A stretch of 25,718 nt of DNA from an uncultured Collinsella sp. GTDB lineage: Bacteria > Actinomycetota > Coriobacteriia > Coriobacteriales > Coriobacteriaceae. This document shows positions 13,993-20,343 of the stretch, in pieces (the first letter of the stretch is position 1; every line of letters begins with the position of its first letter). Made by a program: the position numbers and the translations under genes. The stretch covers positions 1-25,718 of the forward strand of contig CABVDJ010000033.1 of the NCBI GenBank assembly GCA_902497025.1. The letters run 5' to 3'. Under the pieces are notes generated by a model, which saw nothing but the letters and a program-made list of their open reading frames with translations, was not told where the DNA came from and ran no database searches.

Positions 13993-15402
13993 TTACTCGC
14001 CCAGCAGGCTCTTGGTGATGGAAGCGGCGGCCTTCTTGCCAGCGCCCATCGCCAGAATGACCGTAGCGGCACCGGTGACGATGTCGCCGCCGGCCCAGAT
14101 GCGGGGATCGGTGGTCTGGCCGGTCTCCTCGTCGGCGACGATGTAGCCCCACTTGTTGAGCTCCATCTTGCCGCCGATCTTCTTTGCGAAGGGGTTGGCG
14201 TTGGTGCCGATAGCCGAGATCGCGACGTCGCAGGGGATCTCCTCGATGGCGCCCTCGATGGGCACCGGGCGACGACGGCCGGACTCGTCGGGCTCGCCGA
14301 GCTCCATCTTCTGGACCTTGACGGCGCACACGGAGCCGTCTTCGCCAGCGACAAACTCGAGCGGGGAAACGAGCGGCAGAACCTCGACGCCCTCGGCCTT
14401 GGCGTGGTGCAGCTCGGCACGACGGCAGGGCATCTCGTCCTCGGTACGGCGGTAAGCGATGATGGCGTGCTCGGCGCCCAGACGCTTGGCGGTACGGACG
14501 GCGTCCATAGCCACGTTGCCGCCGCCAAAGACAACGACGTTCTTGCCGTGCTTGGTGGGGGTGTCGTACTCGGGGAACTTGTTGGCCTTCATCAGGTTCA
14601 CGCGGGTGAGGTACTCGTTTGCGAAGAAGACGTTGGGCAGGTTCTCGCCGGGGACGTTGAGGAACTTGGGCAGGCCGGCGCCGGTCGCCACGTAGATGGC
14701 GTCGAAGCCCTGCTCGAACAGCTCCTCGGCCGTGGCCATGTTGCCCACGACGGAGTTGTACTCAAATTTGACGCCCATGTCCTCCAGGCCGTCGATCTCG
14801 CGCTTGACGACTGCCTTGGGCAGACGGAACTCGGGGATGCCGTAGACCAGCACGCCGCCGCCGGTGAAGAAGGCCTCAAAGACGGTAACGTCAAAGCCGT
14901 TACGGGCGAGCTCGCCGGCGCAGGTGATGCCGGACGGGCCGGAGCCGACGACGGCGACCTTCTTGCCGTTCTTGGGAGCCATCTTGGGCGTGGAGGCGAG
15001 CTCGGGGCGATCACCCAGGAAGCGCTCGAGCTGGCCGATGGCCACGGGCTCGGACTTCTTGCCACGGATGCACTTGCCCTCGCACTGGTTCTCCTGCGGG
15101 CAGACGCGGCCGCAGATGGCGGGAAGCATGGAGTCCTCGCGGATGGTATCGAGAGCGCCGCCGAAGTCCTTCGCGCGGATCTGCTCGATAAAGCGGGGAA
15201 TGTTGATGTTGACGGGGCAGCCCTCAACACAGAACGGCTTCTTGCAGTTGAGGCAGCGCTCGGCCTCGGCCAGCGCCATCTCCTCGGTGAAGCCCTTGTC
15301 GACGGGGCGGAAGTCGCAGGCGCGCTCGGCAGCCGGCTCCTCGTTATCGGGGGTGCGGGGCGACTTCATATCGGCAACGAAACGACCGTTAACTAGTGGC
15401 AT
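13993..15402 (-). CDS. NfnB-type large subunit, NADPH/4Fe-4S flavoprotein (GltD-like)
   Basis: With the adjacent small subunit this probably forms the NADH-dependent reduced ferredoxin:NADP+ oxidoreductase, which couples NADPH to NADH and ferredoxin by electron bifurcation. The 469-residue protein has eight Cys in two 4Fe-4S clusters (50, 53, 58, 62 and 97, 101, 107, 111), a FAD-binding GSGPSG at 153-158 and an NADPH-binding GGGNVAMD at 293-300. The same architecture occurs in the glutamate synthase small subunit, but no large GltB-like gene is here and the partner is NfnA-like. The ATG overlaps the end of the upstream gene by ten bases, with only a weak ribosome site (AAAAGAG), suggesting coupled translation. 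Confidence 0.88.
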   Translation of the reverse strand: MPLVNGRFVADMKSPRTPDNEEPAAERACDFRPVDKGFTEEMALAEAERCLNCKKPFCVEGCPVNINIPRFIEQIRAKDFGGALDTIREDSMLPAICGRVCPQENQCEGKCIRGKKSEPVAIGQLERFLGDRPELASTPKMAPKNGKKVAVVGSGPSGITCAGELARNGFDVTVFEAFFTGGGVLVYGIPEFRLPKAVVKREIDGLEDMGVKFEYNSVVGNMATAEELFEQGFDAIYVATGAGLPKFLNVPGENLPNVFFANEYLTRVNLMKANKFPEYDTPTKHGKNVVVFGGGNVAMDAVRTAKRLGAEHAIIAYRRTEDEMPCRRAELHHAKAEGVEVLPLVSPLEFVAGEDGSVCAVKVQKMELGEPDESGRRRPVPIEGAIEEIPCDVAISAIGTNANPFAKKIGGKMELNKWGYIVADEETGQTTDPRIWAGGDIVTGAATVILAMGAGKKAAASITKSLLGE

Positions 15403-16232
15403 GCGCAGCTCTTTTCCTCATAGGCCTTGAGGGACTCGCCCTCTTCGGAACGGTAAGCGGCCTGGCGGGCACGAAGGTCATCCCAGTCGACCAGGGTGGC
15501 ATCGAAGTCGGGGCCGTCGACGCAAGCGAACTTGGTCACGCCGCCCACCTCGACGCGGCAGCAGCCGCACATGCCGGTGCCGTCAACCATGATGGGGTTG
15601 AGGGACGCGGTGATGGGGGTGTCGTACTTCTGGGCGGTGAGGGTCGAGAACTTCATCATCGGAACGGGGCCGACGCAGAAGACCTGGCTCACGGCCTTGT
15701 CCTGCAGCAGGCGCTCCAGCGGAGCGGTGACAACGCCCTGCTCGCCGTAGGAGCCGTCGTCAGTGGTGATGTGGATGTGGTCCTCGTCGAGGAGCTCGCG
15801 GAACTGGTCCTCCATGAGCAGGAGGTCCTTGGTGCGGGCGCCCATGATGGCGTGCACCTCGTGGCCGGTCTCGACCAGGTGCTTGGCGACCGGGAAGGCA
15901 ATTGCCAGGCCGACGCCGCCGCCAATGACGGCGCAGGGGCCCTCGGCCATCTCGGTGGGAACGCCCAGCGGGCCCACGACGTCGCGCAGCGACTCGCCGG
16001 CCTCGTAGGTGGAAAGCATCTCGGTGGTCTTGCCGATCACCATGAAGATGAACTCGACCCAGCCCTCGTCACCGTTCCAGCCGGCCAGGGTAAACGGGAC
16101 ACGCTCGCCCGTCTCGTTGGCGCGAACCATGAGGAACTGTCCAGCGTGCGCATGCTTGGCGATTGCAGGCGCCTCGATGCGGAACTTGAACACCTTCTCC
16201 GAGAACTGCGTCTTCTCCAGGATCTTATACAT
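15393..16232 (-). CDS. NfnA-type small subunit, FAD/NAD-binding and 2Fe-2S protein
   Basis: This 279-residue protein is a ferredoxin-NADP reductase-like flavoprotein of the PyrK/sulphide dehydrogenase group. Domains in order: FAD-binding barrel (1-100, VPFTLAGWN), NAD-binding domain (about 100-215, CAVIGGGVGLAIAFPVA) and a C-terminal 2Fe-2S site. The site reads DGTGMCGCCRVE with Cys222, Cys225 and Cys237; Asp217 stands where PyrK has its first Cys, which agrees with the Asp ligand described for NfnA and supports this over PyrK. The ATG is preceded by GAGAGGGG. It is first in a two-gene operon with nfnB, from a promoter about 100 bases upstream. Confidence 0.87.
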   Translation of the reverse strand: MYKILEKTQFSEKVFKFRIEAPAIAKHAHAGQFLMVRANETGERVPFTLAGWNGDEGWVEFIFMVIGKTTEMLSTYEAGESLRDVVGPLGVPTEMAEGPCAVIGGGVGLAIAFPVAKHLVETGHEVHAIMGARTKDLLLMEDQFRELLDEDHIHITTDDGSYGEQGVVTAPLERLLQDKAVSQVFCVGPVPMMKFSTLTAQKYDTPITASLNPIMVDGTGMCGCCRVEVGGVTKFACVDGPDFDATLVDWDDLRARQAAYRSEEGESLKAYEEKSCACH

Positions 16233-16298
16233 AGAACCCCTCTCTTGTTAGGGCCGCCGAACCGTGCCTCCACGGAAATGGACGGTAGCCCGAATAAA

Positions 16299-16333
16299 AC
16301 CGTACGTGCACAGGCGTTGTGCAGACATACGGT
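16299..16333 (-). promoter_or_regulatory. leader hairpin with U-run upstream of nfnA
   Basis: On the minus strand ACCGTA (16333-16328) pairs with TACGGT (16304-16299), with an inner GCACA/TGTGC stem, and TTTATT follows. It begins about where a transcript from the TATAAT at 16343-16338 would start, so the message would open with a terminator-like hairpin. It may be a 5-prime stabiliser, a premature terminator, or the terminator of an unseen transcript. Confidence 0.5.
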
Positions 16334-16337
16334 GCAA

Positions 16338-16343
16338 ATTATA
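16338..16343 (-). promoter_or_regulatory. -10 box for nfnA-nfnB
   Basis: Minus-strand TATAAT is a perfect -10 hexamer, placing transcription start about 100 bases before the nfnA ATG. No clear -35 lies 16-18 bases upstream; GTGACA is present but at only 12 bases. The 373-base gap between nfnA and pth holds this promoter, a leader hairpin, two repeat copies and the pth terminator, and no gene. Confidence 0.45.
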
Positions 16344-16406
16344 CCCTCATGGACATGTCACTTACGTGTGTCTTCGGCGGTTGGGAGCAGGGTTTGTCCA
16401 CTTTGG

Positions 16407-16444
16407 CCTACCAAAGGGGGAGAGGTTTATTTTGGTCAGCTTTA
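16407..16444 (+). repeat. GGGACAG-core dyad repeat, diverged copy 3
   Basis: CCTACC - AGAGGTTTATTTTGG - CAGCTTTA matches the unit at the purF stop (5413-5458) and the pth stop (16566-16608, opposite strand), but the core reads GGGGGAGAGG instead of GGGACAGG. It is the most worn of three copies. Confidence 0.55.
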
Positions 16445-16457
16445 TCGGGTAAAACGG

Positions 16458-16500
16458 CAAAGGGGCCAGCCTCGGGTTGCAATGAGGTCGGCCCCCTTTG
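16458..16500 (-). terminator. terminator for pth
   Basis: CAAAGGGGCC at 16458-16467 pairs with GGCCCCCTTTG at 16490-16500, extended by CCTC/GAGG with a bulge. On the minus strand the stem is followed by TTTGCCGTTTT. It lies about 105 bases beyond the pth stop. Confidence 0.65.
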
Positions 16501-16565
16501 GGGTGTTGCGTGCATATGGCGGCGCAGGGTTTATTGCGATGCGCTCACTGTGGCGTTTCCGCAGA

Positions 16566-16608
16566 TAAAACCTGCCAAAATAAACCTGTCCCTAAATGGT
16601 AGGTTTTA
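16566..16608 (-). repeat. GGGACAG-core dyad repeat, copy 2, at the pth stop
   Basis: Read on the minus strand the element begins with the pth TAA and continues AACCTACCA - TTTAGGGACAGG - TTTATTTT - GGCAGGTTTTA. Arms AAAACCTGCCA (16567-16577) and TGGTAGGTTTT (16597-16607) pair with one G-U. It has the same position and orientation relative to its gene as copy 1 at purF. Confidence 0.78.
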
Positions 16609-17235
16609 GTGCTTGCCGTTGGCGGAGGCGGCGCCGTTGACGTGGTCGCGGGCATAGACCACGCCGTGCACGATCGCCAGGCCGGCGGCGTCGGCCGCGC
16701 GGGCGCAGGTGTCCTGGAAATCCTCGGCCTCGCGGGCGCGCAGCTGCTTAAGAACGTAGTCGGCGACGGCCATCTTGCCGGGAGGGTTGCCGATGCCGGT
16801 GCGGATGCGGCTGAAGTCGCGGCTGCCCATCTTGTCGATGATGGAGCGCAGGCCGTTGTGACCGGCATGGCCGCCGCCCACCTTAACACGCACGTCGCCG
16901 GCGGGAATATCGAGCTCGTCGTGGATTACGAGCAGCTCCTCGGCCTTGATCTTGTACTCGCGACAGAGCTTGGAGATGGGGCCGCCCGAGGTATTCATGT
17001 ACGACTGCGGCTTGACCAGCACAATCTGGCGCTTGCCACCCTCTTCCTCAGCATCGTTGATATTGATGAGCGCGACCTCGGCGCCTGCTTGGTTTTTCCA
17101 GTACGTGACGCCGGCCTGACGGGCCAGCTCGTCGATTGCCTTAAAGCCGGCGTTGTGGCGGGTCTCGGCATATTCCTCGCCCGGGTTGCCAAGCCCGGCA
17201 ACCATGCGAATCTTAAGCGGCTGTGCAGCTGCCAT
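16606..17235 (-). CDS. pth: peptidyl-tRNA hydrolase
   Basis: Pth frees tRNA from peptidyl-tRNA dropped by ribosomes and is essential in most bacteria. The 209-residue protein has GLGNPGEEYAETRHNAGF with Asn17 and catalytic His27, SYMNTSGG with Asn81, IHDELD with Asp106 and GHNGLRSI with Asn127. It is slightly longer than usual (about 190) through an Ala/Asn-rich C-terminal tail. The ATG is preceded by GGAAGGA. In many Gram-positives pth follows glmU and prs; here the order is the same but an inserted segment of about 1.7 kb separates prs from pth, and pth has its own promoter. Confidence 0.96.
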   Translation of the reverse strand: MAAAQPLKIRMVAGLGNPGEEYAETRHNAGFKAIDELARQAGVTYWKNQAGAEVALININDAEEEGGKRQIVLVKPQSYMNTSGGPISKLCREYKIKAEELLVIHDELDIPAGDVRVKVGGGHAGHNGLRSIIDKMGSRDFSRIRTGIGNPPGKMAVADYVLKQLRAREAEDFQDTCARAADAAGLAIVHGVVYARDHVNGAASANGKH

Positions 17236-17265
17236 ATTTGTCCTTCCGTTGATTTGTCGCCTGCT

Positions 17266-17294
17266 ATGGTGAGCGACCCTGTTGCCGCTGTCAA
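17266..17294 (-). promoter_or_regulatory. promoter for pth
   Basis: On the minus strand a perfect TTGACA (17294-17289) is followed after 17 bases by CACCAT (17271-17266), 31 bases upstream of the pth ATG. The -10 is poor (three of six). It would let pth be expressed independently of glmU-prs. Confidence 0.45.
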
Positions 17295-17349
17295 ATGGAG
17301 GGTAATTGAGGGCGTTTAGGGGCGTTTGGACGGCCGTCGAAATCAGAGG

Positions 17350-17553
17350 TGGACAGTTAGTTCAGATACGTATAAGTTCTGAGGACTCGAAGTGCTCAAT
17401 TCAATGCCGATACGTTGTTTCGGAGCTTTAGTTAGTCCATATGGCGCTGTTTTGAAGTCCACCCTGCCTTCAAATAGGGCGAATGGTATAGAGATAGCTG
17501 CAAAACAGCCTAATTCAATGTGTCCATCTATACGTATCTGAACTAACTGTCCA
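17350..17553. mobile_element. 204-bp element with perfect 25-bp terminal inverted repeats (element 1)
   Basis: Positions 17350-17374 and 17529-17553 are exact complements; the outer 20 bases read TGGACAGTTAGTTCAGATAC. The interior is AT-richer than the surroundings and encodes nothing convincing. The same termini bound element 2 at 18878-19079 with a largely different interior. No clear target-site duplication is seen. It looks like a MITE-like non-autonomous element, though a conserved RNA structure cannot be excluded. Confidence 0.75.
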
Positions 17554-17586
17554 GTCCTGTTCGGCGGCGCGCGGGTGATTCGCCGT

Positions 17587-18714
17587 TTAGACCGGCGCAA
17601 GGCCGATTCCGGCCCGCAGAGCGTTGAGCCAAGCGGCCTGACGCTTGCGATAGCCCTTGATACGGTATCGGAATCGGACTCCCGCGAGTCGATGCATCGT
17701 TTGGGCGAAGGCTTCGAGTGCAACAAGGTCTTTCATTTGGTCGCGATTGATAACCAGGACGTGGATGCCCATTGCCTTGAGGCCATTATTTCGATTGCCA
17801 TCGTGGATGCGAGCGTTTTGAAGCTCATGCCCAATTCCGTTGTATTCGTTGTCGACTCCGGCTGCCGGGCAATATAGGTCGCAGATGGCATAGGGGATGC
17901 CCGAGGACATGTTGACCGCAAGAGTGTCGAAGTCGATTCGATAGTTGAGTAGCAGGCCTCCCATGGGCAGACTGCAACATCCGAATCCTCCAAAGCGCAT
18001 GGGCGCTCCGAGAACGGCAAACATTAGGGATTCGGCTGGGGATGCAGATCCGGGTCGGGCAAGTTTGACTGCCGTGCGAAACGATGTGTATGAGCTACTT
18101 TTGGCGAAGCGTGCAACCGCCTCAAGCTCTTCGATAGTTGTGGCGGGCTCGCATTTGTAGTGTGCCTGTTCATAGCGGGTTTCGTTCTGTTGCTCGACCA
18201 CCGACTGGTTGCCCAAGCAATCAAGATCGCCCGTCGCTGCGCAGCCATCGCCCTTGGGCCAGATGTCGTCATGGGCAATGGGGTATGTTGCCCCGGGAGG
18301 AAGGGAGTAGGTTCCGAGCAGTTCCATGAGAAGCATCAAGGTTTTGGCGACTGATTCATTTTTGGAACAAAGCATGGCTGTCACGGCAGGAGACGTTGCG
18401 TAGATGTCGGCCTCGACGTGCATAATTGCACCTTCAGGAAGAGGAGTGGAGAGAATATGCTGAAGAAGTCGCTTGTCGGGGCGCCTGTTGTCTTCGTTTG
18501 AAACGAGAAGATCGAGCAGTTCGGAATCATCTTCATTCCAGGCGTCGAGTATCGAAAGTGCGCCAAAGTCTATCGCGTCATTGTTGGGAATGCAGCCAGC
18601 CAAGGCCTGTGCTTGCTGTTCGCTATCAACGGAGTCCCAGGGTAGGGCAGAGTACGCCCGTCGTGCGCGACGAATTGCGCGGAGGGCGGAGAGATGTGAA
18701 ATCACGGTCGTCAT
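17587..18714 (-). CDS. hypothetical protein, probable PD-(D/E)XK nuclease-fold domain (AbiEi/Vsr-like)
   Basis: The 375-residue product is not firmly recognised. The N-terminus (ISHLSALRAIRRARRAY) resembles a family of Coriobacteria proteins that start with a 'SH.SAL' block and end in a Vsr/DUF559-like domain. Its middle has SASPAESLMFAVLG followed by FGGFGCCSLP, and the C-terminus CDLYCP (Asp279), VDNEYNG (Glu290) and DGNRNNGLKAMGIHVLVIN (Asp305, Arg308), which fit the strand-helix-strand order of that nuclease fold. The usual EYDG is EYNG, so activity is uncertain. The ATG at 18714 has no Shine-Dalgarno site, unlike its neighbours; it may be leaderless. A sampled stretch (18301-18360) is 47% GC, below the neighbourhood. 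It is flanked by two inverted-repeat elements, which suggests transfer. A defence role is only a guess. Confidence 0.6.
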   Translation of the reverse strand: MTTVISHLSALRAIRRARRAYSALPWDSVDSEQQAQALAGCIPNNDAIDFGALSILDAWNEDDSELLDLLVSNEDNRRPDKRLLQHILSTPLPEGAIMHVEADIYATSPAVTAMLCSKNESVAKTLMLLMELLGTYSLPPGATYPIAHDDIWPKGDGCAATGDLDCLGNQSVVEQQNETRYEQAHYKCEPATTIEELEAVARFAKSSSYTSFRTAVKLARPGSASPAESLMFAVLGAPMRFGGFGCCSLPMGGLLLNYRIDFDTLAVNMSSGIPYAICDLYCPAAGVDNEYNGIGHELQNARIHDGNRNNGLKAMGIHVLVINRDQMKDLVALEAFAQTMHRLAGVRFRYRIKGYRKRQAAWLNALRAGIGLAPV

Positions 18715-18877
18715 AGCTATAACGTACTAAGTTGGCGGCAGAATGCGACCGCCATACCGTTCTTTTCGCTCAGCGGGGCGCTGCGCGCCATGAACGGCTG
18801 GGTGTTATGAAATCGGTGGAATCGGTTGAGGGGATTGCAGGAAATTGAGCTCTGCCGCGAAGGTTGACGATAGCTAC

Positions 18878-19079
18878 TGGACAGTTAGTTCAGATACGTA
18901 TAAGACGGCGGGTGTTCGAGGCGTTTCTAAGGGCTTTCGAGGGCGATTTGAGGGTAAATATGCGGCGGTCGTACTCGAAAGCGATGAGCTTTGGGCAGTA
19001 TGGCGTTCGCCGGGGAGCTCAGAAGGCTCAGAACGGCCTTTGGAGCTTTAAAAAAATACGTATCTGAACTAATTGTCCA
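18878..19079. mobile_element. 202-bp element with 23-bp terminal inverted repeats (element 2)
   Basis: TGGACAGTTAGTTCAGATAC at 18878 is matched, with one mismatch over 23 bases, by the complement ending at 19079. Its ends are the same as those of element 1 and the lengths are nearly equal (202 and 204), yet interiors differ strongly; weak likeness appears only when one is reversed. Small open frames inside (18845-19067) are not credible genes. No target duplication was seen. Confidence 0.75.
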
Positions 19080-19100
19080 GGGAAGGTTGTCGAGGGGTAG

Positions 19101-19137
19101 AAAAAGGGTCGAAAGCGAGCTTCCGACCCTTTAAAAA
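19101..19137 (-). terminator. terminator of prs, usable in both directions
   Basis: AAAGGGTCG (19103-19111) pairs exactly with CGACCCTTT (19124-19132), with further pairing in the loop. On the minus strand CCCTTTTTCT follows. It lies 29 bases beyond the prs stop, so prs transcription should end before the inserted segment. Confidence 0.88.
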
Positions 19138-19165
19138 CACCAAAGATGATGAGATGCACGCTGGA

Positions 19166-20152
19166 TTACAGCGCGAAGTCGCCGCCGACGAGCGTGGAGA
19201 CGGGCTCCTCGTGGTAAACGGCGGAGATGGCCTGAGCGAACTCCTCGGCGACCGAGATGGTCTTGATCTTGCCGCCGACCTCGACGGGAATGGCGTCGGT
19301 GACGAGGCACTCGACGATCGGGGCGTCGTTCAGACGCTCGATGGCCGGACCGGAGAAGATGCCGTGGGTGGCGCAGACGTAGATGTCGCCAGCGCCCATA
19401 GCCTTGAGCTCCTTGACGTTGGCGCACAGGGTGCCAGCGGTGTCGATCATGTCGTCGTTGATGATGCAGATCTTGCCCTTGATGTCACCGATGATGCCCA
19501 TGACCTCGGCGGCGTTGTGGCGCGGACGGCCCTTGTGGGCGATGGCCAGATCGCAGCCGAGCATGTCGGACAGCTTCTTGGCGGCCTTGGCGCGGCCCAC
19601 ATCGGGGGAGACGACAACCAGGTTGTCGGTGTCGAAGTGCATGTCGTTGTAGTACTGGCCAAACAGCGGCAGTGCGGACAGGTGGTTAACCGGGATATCG
19701 AAGAAGCCCTGGATCTGGCCCTGGTGCAGGTCGAGGGTGATGATGCGGTTGACACCGGCGCGCTCGAGCAGGTTGGCGACGAGGCGGGCGGTGATGGGCT
19801 CGCGCGGGCCGGCCTTGCGGTCCTGGCGGGCATAGCCGTAGTGGGTGATAACGGCGGTGATGGAGCGGGCGGATGCGCGCTTGGCAGCGTCGGTGGCGAT
19901 GAGCAGCTCCATGAGCATGTCGTTGACGTTGCCGCCGGCCACGGACTGAATCAGGAAGACGTCGGCGCCGCGGACGGTCTCGTCGTAGCGGGCGTAAATC
20001 TCACCATTGGCGAACTGCTTTAGCGTAAGGCCCGAAAGCTCGACCCCAAGGAACTCAGCGATCTTCTGAGCGAGGGGACGGTTGGAGGAACCGGAATACA
20101 CGCGGATGGACTTGCGCATATTCTCCGACTTCTCGGGATCATTAATCGGCAT
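19166..20152 (-). CDS. prs: ribose-phosphate pyrophosphokinase
   Basis: Prs makes PRPP from ribose 5-phosphate and ATP, feeding PurF in this window and pyrimidine, His, Trp and NAD synthesis. The 328-residue protein carries RVYSGSSNRPLAQKIA, FANGEIYARYDETVRG, YGYARQDRKAGPREPITAR, DLHQGQIQGFF and the PRPP loop IINDDMIDTAGTL at 230-242. It has about 12 residues before the core start MRKSIRVYSG; the ATG at 20152 is favoured because AAGGAG lies just upstream of it. It is a class I bacterial enzyme. Genes glmU upstream and pth downstream match a common Gram-positive order. Confidence 0.96.
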   Translation of the reverse strand: MPINDPEKSENMRKSIRVYSGSSNRPLAQKIAEFLGVELSGLTLKQFANGEIYARYDETVRGADVFLIQSVAGGNVNDMLMELLIATDAAKRASARSITAVITHYGYARQDRKAGPREPITARLVANLLERAGVNRIITLDLHQGQIQGFFDIPVNHLSALPLFGQYYNDMHFDTDNLVVVSPDVGRAKAAKKLSDMLGCDLAIAHKGRPRHNAAEVMGIIGDIKGKICIINDDMIDTAGTLCANVKELKAMGAGDIYVCATHGIFSGPAIERLNDAPIVECLVTDAIPVEVGGKIKTISVAEEFAQAISAVYHEEPVSTLVGGDFAL

Positions 20153-20196
20153 TACCCTTCTCCTTTATATCGAATGCCATATAGATGCCTTGTTGC

Positions 20197-20234
20197 ATTG
20201 TAACCGCGCGACGGGGTTTATCGAGTCTTGATAA
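20197..20234 (-). promoter_or_regulatory. -10 box and dyad upstream of prs
   Basis: Minus-strand TACAAT (20202-20197) is a good -10 box 45 bases before the prs ATG. No consensus -35 is present; instead a dyad, TTATC-7 bases-GATAA (20234-20218), covers the -35 position and could be an operator. Because glmU has its own terminator, prs needs such a promoter. Confidence 0.4.
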
Positions 20235-20292
20235 CGTCTTTACCGTCAACGGACACGAACCGACCACTCATCCGGTTGCGCAGGTCACGATA

Positions 20293-20326
20293 GAAAAAGG
20301 AGCCGCCCCCATGGGAACAGCTCCTT
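20293..20326 (-). terminator. terminator of glmU
   Basis: AAGGAGC (20297-20303) pairs with GCTCCTT (20320-20326) and the loop can form CCC/GGG. On the minus strand the stem is followed by TTTTTCTA. It lies about 18 bases beyond the glmU stop and separates glmU from prs. Confidence 0.88.
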
Positions 20327-20343
20327 AGATGCTTGGTAAAACG

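Noticed and set aside
14404..15396. A 330-codon plus-strand frame opposite nfnB, and a similar one at 15396-16568 opposite nfnA.
   Set aside because: Gly/Ala/Leu/Asp-rich shadow translation with no motif; the minus-strand genes explain the region fully.
13993..15402. Considered glutamate synthase small subunit (gltD).
   Set aside because: No large subunit is adjacent, and the overlapping NfnA-type partner with a 2Fe-2S site points to NfnB.
18845..19067. Two small plus-strand frames within element 2, and a minus-strand frame at 17343-17726 across element 1; both elements translate the terminus as GQLVQIRI in one frame.
   Set aside because: The shared peptide comes from the shared terminal repeat. 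No ribosome site and no convincing likeness of the rest; kept as a caution only.
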